From: Otatea glauca
Taxonomy: Eukaryota; Streptophyta; Magnoliopsida; Poales; Poaceae
Assembly: GCA_036346275.1 (NCBI GenBank)
Contig: CM070730.1
Span: forward strand, 39,540,918 to 39,604,917
DNA: 64,000 bases
Reading direction: 5' to 3'
Shown: one piece after another, positions 1 to 12,500 of the stretch
Position numbering within the stretch: the first letter of the stretch is position 1
How the letters are laid out: the number at the start of each line of letters is the position of its first letter
Translations under genes and position numbers: made by a program
The notes under the pieces: generated by a model
Told to the model about the DNA's origin: nothing
The model's database searches: none
What the model saw: only the letters and a program-made list of their open reading frames with translations

Positions 1-860
1 GTCACAAACCACGAGGCGCCCGTTGCGTTTTCGCATAAGCGCAGAAGCCAAAGGGACGCTGAATTATGACTCGATACGGGCTGATGGCAAGGCGCTCGAC
101 GCAGCATATCCCTACTCGATACTCAGCGATTTCTAATCTACTCGAATCGTTCGGCTACAAGCAGGAAAGGCATTACTCGACCAAGCGAGGCTTTGGCAGT
201 AATCGACCAAGCGCTTAAGCAGACCCTCTGCGGAACAGAGTTCAGGAGCTACTGTCGAATATCTAAACATGGGGTATGTGTCCACAGAGGATACGTGAAG
301 GATATGTCCTAACGATATGCAGAGATTCCAAATATCACGGACCCAATTCTTAGGGATAAGATATGCGCGAAAAGGATAACTCCATATTAGGAAGGACTCG
401 ATCATGTTCCCATTACGAGGAAACTGACTCGAGTACGCCTGATATTCAAGGAAGTTTGGATACGTTGCGAAGATCACGCGACGATGGACTCCACATCGGC
501 TACGATCTGATACTCCAAACTGACCACAACTCGACTTAATGCCAGACTACCCCGACTATATAAGGTCGGGGGTAGGGGTCCTCAAAGGGGGAGTGATTCA
601 GAAGATGTTAGCCATCACTCAAGAAGCCTTTTCACAAGGAGAACCTAGGAGCCGACGTGCCACATCTCGTCAACCTCTAGTCTTAGCCTAGTTTAGGGCA
701 TCCCATCTTGTAATCAGGGCGATACATTTCCTCTTTGTATTTCATCTACGATAAACAGAAGTCTCTCATACAGGATGTAGGATGTTACTCCGCCTGGGGG
801 GCCGAACCTGTCTATATCTGGTGTCCCTGATTTCGTGCTTGACTCTGCTCACTCGAAGGT
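1..860 (+). repeat. Ty3-gypsy-type LTR fragment
   Basis: This looks like the right-hand part of a grass gypsy-type LTR, entering from the left edge of the window. A TATATAA box lies at about 557-563 in a GC-rich setting. It is followed by a G-rich leader and by text I associate with grass gypsy LTRs, such as the stretch around 740-780 ending in ACAGGATGTAG. No gag or pol follows. The sequence passes directly into hAT transposase text at about 860-880, so the right end is truncated or interrupted. The left boundary is outside the window. The open frames in this stretch show no protein family. The family assignment rests on pattern recognition, not on a search. Confidence 0.5.
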
Positions 861-3190
861 ACCCGAAGTATAAATCTTATTGTCGATTCATAACCTTCGA
901 CAATGCTATTTGTAAATATTATAACCACAAATTAACTACGAAATCTATAGGTGGAAAGGGGCACTTGAAGAGGCATACTGAGAGCTATAAAAGAAAAGCG
1001 GGGTGGTTATGGGACAGACGCAGCTGCAGTACAACCCCGACTGTACGGTACATAGCTAGGACTACAATCCTGAGTTAGCTCGTGAATCTCTTTATCGTTT
1101 AATCGCTTCTCAAGATCTTCCTTTGAACTTTGGTGAGTCAGCTGCATTTGAAAACTATATTAAAATAGCTTATAATCCTAGGTTTTCTTCAGTTTCTAGA
1201 CAGATTACAATTAGAGATTTAATTAAATACTATAATAACTATCGTAATAAGCTAAAATAGCAATTTAGTACAGGTACTTTTTCTATATCTTTGATATTTG
1301 ACATATGGAGTGGTAGGGCTAAAGAGGATTACCTTAGTGTAGTTGCTCATTATGTAAACAATGATTGACAACTAGAAAAGAGAACGATATGATTCAAATT
1401 AATTGATGTAGCACACACTGGTGAGAATATTGCTGATTGTATTGTAAAAGTTGTGAAAGATTTTGGCCTTAGTGATAAGATTTTTGTAATAACATTAGAC
1501 AATGCTTCAGCAAATTCTTCTGCCATAAACATTTTTACTCCCCTTTTCAATTCGTATGCTGAATCTTTCTTATTACATCAGCGTTATGCTTGCCATATTA
1601 TTAATGTTATAGTTAAGTCTGGTTTGAAAAGGTTAGATCAATATATTGAACCTTTTCGCACTGCAATATCTTTCTTAAATAGTTCTAATCAACGAGTAGC
1701 AGCATATAAGACTTATTATATTGCAATGGATGTGCGTCCGTGTAAGTTTGGTTTCGATATGCCTGTTAGATGGAACTCTACTTACTTGATGCTTAGGTCT
1801 CTCATACCCTATCAAAGTACATTTTCTGTTTTTATTAACACGCACTATCGTAGACAGGATGGTCAACTGCTACTCACAGAGCAACATTGGTATGTTGCTA
1901 AATACTTGCTGTCATTCTTAGAACTTTTTTTGATTCCACTATTGCTTTATCTGGAGTTTATTACGCAACCTCTCCTTTAATTGTGTATCATATTTTAGAA
2001 ATTTCTACCCACTTAAGGAGCTACGAAAATGATAACATCTTGCGTGAAACTGTTTATGCTATGAAAACTAAAATTTTGAAATATTGGCAAAAATTCCTAT
2101 CTTATATGCATTTGCATTTATTTTAGATCCTAGAGCTAAAGTTCGAGGCTTTTCTAATGTTCTCTCACTTCTAAGGGATGCGGTAGGTACCGATTATTCT
2201 AGTTATTTTTCAAATGTCCATGCTAACTTATCTCAAGTTTATGCTAAGTATGATAAGAAGTTTGCTGGAGTTTGCATGCAGCGACCTCCATCAGCACCCA
2301 CAACAGGTAAGAAGAAAACTGCATAGGGAAAGATACGGGGTGCAGGTGGCTCTTCCTCAAGGAGTTCAACTACAACAACGTCAAATGCGGACACAATATG
2401 TGGTAGGGAGCTAGCTGCCTATCTCAGCAGCTACACTGTCAACTACTAAGAGCAGCAAGATGAGGACTTCAGCATTTTGCAATGGTGGCATGAGCACAAG
2501 GTAACATATCCGGTGCTTTTCATATTAGTACGGGATGTGTTAACAGTTTTTATCTCCACAATTTTTTCGAAGTCTGCTTTTAGTCTATCCGAAAGAATAA
2601 TCGAAAAGAGAAGAACAAATTTGACAAATGAGATGGTGAAAATACTTCTCACTGTGAAAGATTGGGAACAAGCTGATCAATGAGCTCAACATACTACAGA
2701 AAATGTTGAGCTAGCGGAGACGTTTGAAAATCTTTATTTAGATAATCAAGAAGAATAATTGTAATTTTTACTTTTTCTCCTGTATCACTGAGCTATAGGC
2801 TATACTCTTTTTTTCTTTGCCAAGGTTTTCTCGTGTTAAATTTTTACTTGGCAAAGTTTTTAACGAGGCAGTCAAACATTAATAAAGCTCATTAAATAAT
2901 ACTAATTATTTGTCTCATTTTAGTTTTTTTTCCTAAATTTTTTACGTATTTTTCATACTCTTTCTATTTTCTAACATTCTTTTTGAATTTTTTATTTTTT
3001 AGTGCTAACGGGCCGGTTCGGCCCGTTTAGGCTCATTGCACCCTGTACCGGTATGTCACGACCCGTGAGGCCAACGGGCCGTGCTTAGGTCAGGTTCCTG
3101 ACACGTGGGCCGGTACGGCACGACCGTTAATTGATCGGGTCGAAAACAAGCGTGCCTAAATGGGCCATCCTGCCCATTTGGTCATGACTC
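861..3190 (+). mobile_element. Decayed hAT transposon, RICESLEEPER-like transposase
   Basis: A hAT-superfamily transposase is readable but broken across this stretch. A BED zinc-finger relic lies at about 880-1000: the text around AICKYYNHKL keeps one Cys and the distal HLKRH, but the second Cys is now Tyr. The central RNase-H-like region at 1453-1980 reads well (FVITLDNASAN, RYACHIINVIVK, PVRWNSTYLML). The hATC dimerisation domain is at about 2462-2683, with the typical FSILQWW start and a SKSAFSLSERI-like block. Stop codons and frameshifts occur near 1080, 1258, 1365, 1930, 2110 and 2325, so no functional enzyme is made. The GC-rich GGCCCG-type stretch at 3008-3190 is the kind of subterminal sequence seen in this hAT group. 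Confidence 0.8.
3008..3190. repeat. GC-rich hAT subterminal end
   Basis: After an AT-rich tail, this stretch is dense in GGCC, CACGG and CCGGTACGG words. It ends in a degenerate version of the terminal motif (CCCATTTGGTCATGACTC). It probably marks the right end of the hAT element upstream. No exact target-site duplication could be assigned because the left end is not identifiable. Confidence 0.5.
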
Positions 3191-3200
3191 ACACTCACCA

Positions 3201-3420
3201 TAGAGATGTCCAAACCGGTCGGGCTAAACGGGTCGGCCCGAGACACGATACTATTGGTCCGGCTCGAGCACGACATGGCCCAGCCGTAAATGGGTCGTGC
3301 TGGTACGGCTCATTCGTTTATACCGGCTTAGGTCGGCACGATACGGCTAGGCCGATTAGGATTTTTTCTGCATTTTTTTTTCATATTTTTTATGCATTTT
3401 TTATACCTTTTCTATTGCAC
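3201..3420. repeat. Second hAT terminal fragment (TAGAGATG end)
   Basis: The motif TAGAGATGTCCAAACCGG starts at 3201 and is followed by alternating GGC/CACG words to about 3356, then an AT-rich stretch. This is the outward end of a grass hAT family. The fragment is truncated: no matching inverted end is seen before the VPS13 leader begins. It lies head-on against the GC-rich end at 3008-3190, only about 10 bp apart, so two hAT ends form the distal promoter of the next gene. Confidence 0.5.
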
Positions 3421-3593
3421 CTCCACCCGAACAGTAACGACACGAATCGCTGTTCGCTGTCTTCTCCCCCGCCTCCTCCTTCAAGCAAACCCAACTCGAC
3501 CTCTCCTACCCCCTCCTCGCCCTCCCCTCCCCTCCGCGAGCCATGGGAGCGCGAGCTCTCTAGGGTAACTCATCCTCCTCCACCGCCGCCGCC
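3395..3593 (+). promoter_or_regulatory. Proximal promoter and 5' leader of the VPS13 gene
   Basis: A TATA-like word (TTTTATACC) lies at about 3399-3406. From about 3420 the sequence becomes pyrimidine-rich with many CTCC and CCT words, as is common in grass 5' UTRs, and ends in a GCC repeat directly before the ATG at 3594. The transcription start is not determined. The TATA-like word lies in AT-rich sequence that may belong to the hAT fragment just upstream. Confidence 0.4.
3543..3563 (+). other. Upstream ORF (6 codons) in the VPS13 leader
   Basis: An ATG in good context (GCCATGG) opens at 3543, reads six codons (MGARAL) and stops at TAG 3561-3563, thirty bases before the main ATG. If transcription begins upstream of 3540, scanning ribosomes would meet it first, so it could lower main-ORF translation. 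Whether it is in the mRNA is not known. Confidence 0.5.
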
Positions 3594-6500
3594 ATGTTCG
3601 AGGGGGTGGTGAGCCAGGTGCTCGCCGGCCTCCTCGGCCGCTACGTCAAGGGCATCCAGAAGGAGCAGCTTAAGATCGGCATCTGGAACGGTTCGTCCTC
3701 GATCCCCTCCGCCGAACACTAGCACCGCACCGCCAACCCCCGTTCCGCTCAATCATGTGCGAAGCGGCGGTTGTTTTGATCCCGCTGTTCTCTAATTCGT
3801 CGCGCCTCGGCTGCCGCAGCAGCAGTTTTTGAATTCTATGGCTGCGTTTAGTGTTATGGTTGTTTGAGTTTTGATTAGAGTATAATTAGCATCGAGTTTG
3901 ATCGTACTGCGGCTTTTTTTATGTACAGTTTGTGTTAATTTCAATGTTATGCTTGTTTATGGTCTGCGTCGTTGGTGAATAATATATGAATTGCTAAGTA
4001 ATTTCGCTTAGGATTAATAGCATTTAATGCGGCTTAACTCGTGATTGTGCTGCATCTCTGATGGTGGTTAAGTTTTTGACGATTCCATTTTCCACAGAGG
4101 AAATATTATTGGAAAATGTAGAGCTCATTCTGGAAGCCTTCGACTACCTGCAACTGCCATTCGCACTGAAGAACGGTATTGCTTTATGACCCCTCTTGGA
4201 CTGTTTGGATGGATGCTATCATCAGTACTTTGGCTATTTTGTTGTGCACAGATAAAATTATCGCGTAGTTGTAAATTCTAAGTTCCCGTTTTACTGCTTT
4301 ACAGGACGAATTGGGAAGCTAAGCATAAGGATTCCATGGAAAAAACTAGGATGGGACCCTATAATTATTGTCATAGAAGATGTGTTTGTATGTGCATGCC
4401 CGCGGGAGGATTCCGAGGCATGTCACTGATTCTGGTTATACATTGTTCAATTAGCTTGTCAATGGTGTTTCCACCCTGTTGACCCAATATATGCTCTGTT
4501 TCTTTATCAGTGGAGTTCAGATTCTCTGGATAAGAGAGAATTAGCTGGAAAATTGGCTAAACTTAATGCTATAGAACTCGCTAAATTTTCCAGAAGAGTT
4601 ACAGGTTATTCTTGATTCCTATGTTCTTCATTTCTTTTTTGCAATTTTCAGTGGCCCGTTTGTCACTACTATTTACTTCATTGTTAGCTTGCTAAACTTC
4701 AGCTGTATGTGCTAGTGGTAACTTCAGGTTTCTTGTCCTTACCGTTTCATTTATTTCCTATCTCATGCCTTTTCTCCTCTTGAATATCCCTTTGCTACAT
4801 TAACAGGTAAGACAAGAAAATTTCCTCAATCTATATAAACTAACTACTACTCCCTCCATCCACAAATGCAGGTCATTTTTGACTTTGCAGTCTCCAACAC
4901 AAGACTTTGACTATTGCTTTTTATCACAATATACTAGCAAACATGGCAATTTTATATTATAAAAGTATTTTGCAAGACAGATCCAATGACATTATTTTCA
5001 TAGTGAATTTATATACTTCAACTTGTATTAATGGTCGAAGTTTCAAATGCTTGATCATACGGATCCCACGGTGACCTATATGTGTGGACGAAGGTTGTAA
5101 GTTGTAAACCAATGCCACCAAATTGCAAATACAGAGGTCCGTAGACATGTTTCTCTGAGAACCTTCATGAGAAGATTTGAAGGCTGCCAACAATAAACTG
5201 ATTGTCATCAATTGCTAAAATATTTGTTTTATGCATGTTTATCATAATGTTAATATAGCTGTTGTGAATCTCATGTTTGGAGAAACTAGCATATTTTAAG
5301 CTATTCATGACAACCCTATTCTTTTGACTTCTAGATAACCAAACGGGGCAATCATTTTTGTCCTACTTATCAGCAAAGGTAACATGCTTGTGTTTTTCTT
5401 GTTTAAATAATAGTAAGATTGATGTGCTGAAACATTTATTATTTTGTTGCATTTGTTTGACTCTTGTTTGCAGATACTGGACAACATCCAAGTTTCTATG
5501 CAAAATGTTCATATGATATATGTCGATTCCCACAAAGATCAGGTATGTGTTTATATCAAACTTTCTTTTTCTGTGAATCGTGTTATTTACAGTTCTATTT
5601 TATTCGACATTAAAGTTTGCTTTTGTTATTGTAACCTGGAGCTATTTCCACTTGTCTTATACTAATTATAGGCTTTTGTTTGCACACTGTTATTGACCAC
5701 TGGAGGGTTTCGGTCATCAATGATATCTCAAATTAGGTCCAAATCTTGGTTTTTTAGGTTTTGCCAGATGAAAAAGTTAGGAAGTATTCCTTGCCACTGA
5801 TTACTTGGGAAGTATCTAGTGCAAACCCATCTTTTGGTGCTATGCTTTCATGTGGACCGTTGGATTTAATTTGCATTGATCAGATTTAGAGGGACTTGAG
5901 GTGGTGGACTATCGCTAATGAAGGGGCCATTTCCGGAATGTTCATCTGTTGGCTCCCAAGTCTCCATAAATCTAGTTCATCGAAATCTCATATTTTTTTC
6001 TTCAGTTTTTTCTAATGGTTATTGGGATTCATTGCTCAGAAAAAAATTTAAATATCATCCAATGATCTACATTTGGAGTTTGGATGATAGAACCCAACGA
6101 TAGGTTTGCACGAGATATCCTCATTACCTCGAAAGCACTAAGCTTAAGCAGTAATTGCTACTATTGTATTGTCACATTTTTTCATCTTATTTTAAACTCA
6201 CAAGAAATTATTTTCATATCTATATATCTGTCAGTTTTGCATATCATTGATAAAACTGTCTTCCATAGAAACTTCCTCAAATGCTCCTTGCAGTCCAAAA
6301 TGTCAATGGTTGTGCTGCCATTATACCCTAGCAGCAAACTCATTACTTTTTAAGTGCACTTCACACATTGTGTTCCCACATCTACACTTCTGATCTTCAG
6401 TTTTGTCTTTATTTATTTTCCCTGTTGATATGTCAATTAATGTCAGCTATACTTATTTTTCTTGGTGATATATCAATAGGGGAGCTTCATATTTGGTTTG

Positions 6501-9500
6501 GAATTTAGCAGCCTCTCAATACAAACAGATACCCAAAAGCAAAGTTTTGTCATGTGAGTTAACCCAATCATTTTTTTGTTCTCTCTCTCTCTCTCTATAT
6601 ATATAGTATAATTAACTGGGACATAATGGTATCTGGGCACTATGATCTAAAACGGGTATTTTCACTATGTATCGCGTGTGAAAAAGTTTGAATTTTTTTT
6701 GGATGTTGAGTTTAACTAGTTTACTAACTAGTTCAAATTTGTTTGAACTGAAATTCAAACTAGAGTTGCCTTTTTTAATGGTAGTCTGATTGTAGGTATG
6801 TGCTGATTATATATATAACTCAACAAAGCATGTGATCTAAATTCGTTCAAAATCTTTGAATTCAAGTATGTTTTTCAAAGGTATGCGTTTCATTTGAATT
6901 GTTATAGATGGGTTTATACCCTAAAACTGAAATTTCAAAAAATATACCCGAGTTTGACTTGAATTTACGCATTTAAAATCAGGGTGCCTTGACACCATGG
7001 TGTCCCATTTCAGTGTCCTACAACTTGTTCTTCAGTACTTTGGTACTGAATATTAGAGATTTTGATCCGGAATTATTTTAGAATCAGATGAAACTGAGAT
7101 GCAAGTGCTAAACAGTAACAAAAATGCTTGCAAGTCAGTGAAGTTCCTGAAAGTGTTACGAAGCATTGGGAGTTTTAAAGTAACCAACTTAACAGGAAAG
7201 CATACTTCAGAAACTACGATTCTACATAACTATTTGACTACTCTATGAAACCAAAATTTTATAAGAACTTAACTTCGGGATGTCTTGAGAGTTTCTTGTG
7301 ATGGTCTAAAATTGCACAGTGGATTTATGCATGGGTAAAGCTTCAGGACTGTGTCCTGCTGTGCAATATACCATGAAACCATAAGTACTTTTCAACATTT
7401 TGTTGTAAAAATTGTCTCTTACACTTTTTTGGAAGAATATTTTAATGGCTATGGAATATGGGCAAATATTCATGGAAATGTGCTGTATGGTTTGTTATGT
7501 TCACAGATAATTTGTCATTTCAAGCGTTTGATTGTAAATGTGTATTCATATTTTGTGTGCTTTAGGTCATTGATGCCAAAGATAGAGATATCCAATGTTG
7601 GAATTTACTGTCATCAGTTAGAAGAACAGCAGGATCTATGTGATATTGTTACTCTTACTGGGGCTCATTTTAGTTTCAGTCTTGGATTGGCTTGCCCAAG
7701 AGATGATTATCTTATAAATCCATTTGGTGTGACTGTGTCTGTGCTTGTAAGTGTATTTCTGCCCTGTACATTTTTCCATCAATGATGGTATTGTCAAGCA
7801 GTCTTCTTTGGTAAAACATTTCTGATTACTTGCACAGTAACTTTTCCCAAAGATTATGCTGAATGCTGATCAGCCTGATCTAATGGAATTCCATCTTTAT
7901 CACAGGTTAACAAAGCTGGAAAGCTTGATGGTGCACCTCAGTATAACATGACTGTAGAGCTAACCGCCTTGGTTTGTTTCTTTCTATTAGCAAAGCGTAA
8001 ATGTGTTTAGTTCCTTGAGTACTTCAGGGATGATTTGAATATTGCCTCTTTACATTTTTCAACTTATCTTTTTAGGTCCTATCAATTGATGAAATCCAGC
8101 TTCAGCAAATCTTGAATCTTTGTGATTATTTCACCATCTGTGCTTTGCGGACAAAGTATGTTGTTCTAATTTAGATGACTAAAAACTGCTATCTTGTTAT
8201 CGACATCTGTTATAGGTTCCATGTTTTTGTTTCATTTGAAAAGCATTGCTTTGTTTCTTTGTTTGTCGTTAAAAATTCTTATTCCTGACTTAAATATAAT
8301 CTCTAATGCACAATATTATTCTGTTACCCCTTGATCTTCTACCTTTGAAGGAATGGTGGTGTTGTTGCAAACATATAGAAATAGAATGATCATAATTTAG
8401 CCAGTAAATGTGGTATGAGCCTATGAGGACTTAAAGAAGAAAAAGCTCCCTGATGAGCTGCACATCATAAAAAAACTTGACATGGAAAGCCTGTGCTCGA
8501 ATATAATGAACTCCTTGGGTTCACTGATTTGTTGATTGTAAACAATGGACGGCACAACAGCTTTTGATTTACCTGTAGCATTTGCTGATATGGTAAGCAG
8601 AATCTAACAATTAGTCAGTACCACCTTTAATACTTATTCCCATAACTTTCACAGATATGGTCGTTACCGTCCGTCTCAAAGCTTTCTAGTTAAGAGACCT
8701 AAAGGTTGGCAGAGAATGTGGTGGCACTATGCTCAGAGATCTGTTTTAGCAGATGTTCGCAAAAGACTGAGGAAAACTTCTTGGAGTTACCTGGGGCAGC
8801 GACTGTGAGTTTCTTGACAACTCTTTCCTTGTTCAACTTGATAGGCAATATGTGAAATACATCAACAACCAAGCTTTTTGTCCCAAACAAATTGGTGTAG
8901 GCTAGGAAATATGAATATATGCAATATGTGAAATGAACAGAAAACATATAGTTGAATCGGTACAACTATTGCTGGATGCGACGATATATATCTATTTAAA
9001 ACAAGATACATTTTGTTAATATGTAGGGCTGTAGGCCCTCGTGATCTTTTTAGACATGGTGGGTTTGAGAGTTACTTGAAATTTGTTCTTGAGAGCAATT
9101 TTGAGAAACCTGTTGATTTGATGGTTTTCTTTTTATGTCAACCTTAGGTTGTCAATGACAGCAGATGCACTAAATGATTTGATAAATATATGTTTTTGTT
9201 TCCTGTTTTCTTTCTGAACAAGCTTCAGGGAGCTCAGAGCTTCAGACCTAAGTAAGACATGGAACCTATCTGCTGACAAATAGAAATAGCAAATCAGCAT
9301 TTTGTTGTGCTGAGATGATACTAGCAATTGCTGAATTTGTTTCTTGTCCTAACCTAACAACCACCACTCTTGGTGTTTTAAGTCAATCAGCAGAAGCCAA
9401 AACTTTGCGTTAAAACACTTTCAATTTTATGATTCATGTTCACTTGTCTGTACTGCTTTGTGTATTGACCTGTTGCACTGATACGTTGCTGTTGGTGATA

Positions 9501-12500
9501 TTGCATTAAGCGATGCACACAATATTTTTGTCTTTTGTTCACAACATAGTTTTCATCTATCTTATTCCTGAATAATGTGAGTATATAGTTATTTTAAGCA
9601 TGCCAGTCTTTACCTATGTCTCTTTGATATGTTTAACAGGGATTACCGTCGGAAATATGTCAATTTGTACCGAATGAAACTAGAGTTATTGCAGAAAGGA
9701 CAGGTAGTGTGATTTTCTCAGTATAGCATGCTTTTACTCATAAGCTTTTTTATGTTTCTGAAGCACACATTAACATATGATTGTTACCTATAGTTTAGTG
9801 CAATTAGGCTGGGTAGTTTGTAATTTCGCTTGCTTATATGTTGCATAAAGAAAAAGGCAAGCTGATAGAGCACAAGGGAGGGGCTATAGTACACATTGTC
9901 ATTATGTCTTACGAAATTATCTTTAGGCCATAGACCAATAATGGTCCTGCTTTTTACTAAAAGCAAGACAAAGTTTCCAGGATACATGACTAGGGTTGCC
10001 ACTTTTGTCAAAACAGAGAACAAGGCCAAAACCACCTCAAACCGACCTTGTACCACTCAACACTCCTTCCCTAGAATCAGAGATCCATCAATAGACTAAC
10101 AACAGAATAGTGCCAAAAAGAGCAGGAAAATTATCCTATTATGTCCGACAAAATTGGTGATAACATTTGTTTTTGCTGCTCTTTTTTGTATTGCCCGTGT
10201 GATAGGCTAAATGCATATAGTATGTACCAACATTAATGTTAGTTTCTTTTAGGATTGTGTTATTTTGTATATATACTATGCTGGAACCCTATGAACATCC
10301 TGAATGACAAACTCTATTATCCTAAACAGCCAGGTTTTGTTACTAGGAGAGTAGGAGCCAGCATCTGATTCCCACCTTATTTTAGCTTGACATTCTGGAT
10401 AATTTTTGTCTAACAGTATCTAATTAAGGAGGGAAATGCTGAGGTGACATTAACATCTTTTTGTAAGTATGATGGTGATTGGTGACTGACCAAATTTTGG
10501 TTCTAATGAGATTTGTTGGTCTAGGTCATAAGTCATAACTAAATCATACCAGTTAAATATGTCAATCTAGTTATATTGGTCACACTGACTACATGGCCCC
10601 AGCTTTGGCTTGTGACTCTGTAACCATTCTAGTGCGTATAAATCATACTGCATATTTTGTGTTCCCTCTTGCCAGTAAACAGTATTTTATGCATGAGGAT
10701 TTCAGAGATAATAATAGCAGGACCAGATTATATATTTATGCTTATCTAGTTTTTACATCATGCTTTTCATGAACTTATTTCGTTTGAATTTGCTATTTTC
10801 AGCTTGTCAGTAAAGACATTCTACAAGAGCTGGAAAATATGGACAGAGAATGTGATATAGATGATATACTTAACTACAGAACAATTGCAGAGCAACAACT
10901 AGAGGTACTTGATATTTTTATTTGAAGAATAACATGAGGGTGATACTGCGAATTATTTTTTTCATCAATCAACAGTTTGACTTTGTCCACTAAAGTTGAA
11001 ACTCTCTTTACCTAAATATTTTAAGCTTTTAGGCACTAAAGTTGAAACTGTCTTTACTCTTTACCTAAACAATTTACATAGAATATCCATGGTTCATCAT
11101 TGCTATACCACTTGCTAGCCGATTGCCAAATATTCTTAATCTGGATTGATGGTATATTAGACTTCAGAATTGAGATTATAATCAAATACTGGCTCTCCAA
11201 GGGTTGGACATGATTCACCATGGGGTTTAGATTCCTCCTGGTACATATCTATCCGCACATAAGATTTGCATGTTGTGGTAACATGGGGATGACTTTGGCA
11301 TCACAAATGCTGTATTGAGGTCCTCCTTTCTTTTATCACTTGGCACATTGAATTTCTGCTGCTGAAAAAAGTCTGATCGGTGGCAGTTACTGTGGAAGAC
11401 TACTGAATGGCATTATCAAGTGTAGGTTCTCCAATGAGGGACTACACAGTCGTATGTCAAACCTCCTTTTTTTAGGAAGCGACCTCAATGTGTTACAACA
11501 GTGATCTATAATCTATATTCATCGAGTTTATGGAATATTGGAAGTTTTACATCATGTTTGTTTCCAATGTATGATACATTAGGAGGTTTATATAACAACA
11601 ATGAAATCTGCAGTTATTTTAAGTATGCCCTGTAGAGCATGCAAATATTCATGTTTTACATTGCATTTCTGTCCTTTTTTTTGCGTTACCTTCACTAACA
11701 TTTCACTGATTATTGGCAGGAGTCATTGGTGAAATCTACAAAAGATAATTTTTCTAGTCCAGGAAGTCCTCGAACTGATGAGCAGTCAGCAGGGGCAGGC
11801 CGAGGATGGTTAAACTGGCTTTCTCTTGGAATGCTTGGTGCAGGTGGAACAGCTGACACTAGCTCATTTGCTGGTGTTATTTCAGAAGACATTATTAAGG
11901 TTATACTATGTAGCCCTTAACTTATCCTGCATAAGGTCAGCCAGTTTCAGTGCAATTGATATTCAGGAACAGGCAGTTCTAACATCTTAATCTTTCATTT
12001 CAGGATATATACGAGGGAACAGAATTTCATCCTGTTTCTTCTGCTGAAAATCATTTGACAAAAGAAAACCACTATTCTTTGTCTGTTAGACTATCTATTT
12101 CTCAGATACTCACAATTGTCACGTCCAGGTAAGTGTTTCATTTCTCTCTCTCACTCTGGTATTTTTCATATTTTACTGTAGCAGTGATTATGTTACTATT
12201 CATAATAGATTTAGGGCGAGTGTGGCATTGCTATGCTGTGCTGCAGAAGCAATTAAGTAAAGTTAGTTACAGAAGAACCTTTGGTTAAAAGCGACTTGAG
12301 GGATTGGAACGTTTCCAAAGATTTGGTGTTGGATAGGAGTGCATAGAAGTTAGCGATCCACGTACCGGAACAGAACTATGACCTAAGATCGAAGGTTTGG
12401 GGGTTTTATTGACTTTGATTGAGTTTCTTTCCTAGCCTACCCCAACTTGTTTGGGATAAAAGGCTTGGTTGTTGTTGTAGTTACCATAGTTGTCATGGCG

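Larger units (their letters stand above)
3594..5542 (+). other. VPS13: VPS13 exons 1-6: chorein N-terminal domain
   Basis: Exons: 3594-3690, 4098-4175, 4305-4417, 4511-4604, 5335-5378, 5474-5542. They encode the amphipathic N-terminus that caps the lipid-transfer groove. Conserved blocks include QKEQLKIGIWN, IPWKKLGWDPI and AKILDNIQVSMQNVHMIYVD. Exon 5 is only 44 nt (DNQTGQSFLSYLSAK) and is easily missed. Skipping it shifts the frame, which shows it is needed. Intron 3 has a GC donor. Confidence 0.93.

Noticed and set aside
133..477. 114-codon open frame on the minus strand
   Set aside because: It lies in a gypsy-type LTR fragment upstream of its TATA box and has no coding features.
3160..3612. 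150-codon open frame on the plus strand across the VPS13 leader
   Set aside because: It is in a different frame from the VPS13 start, is composed of hAT end plus Pro/Ser-rich leader, and has no conserved text.
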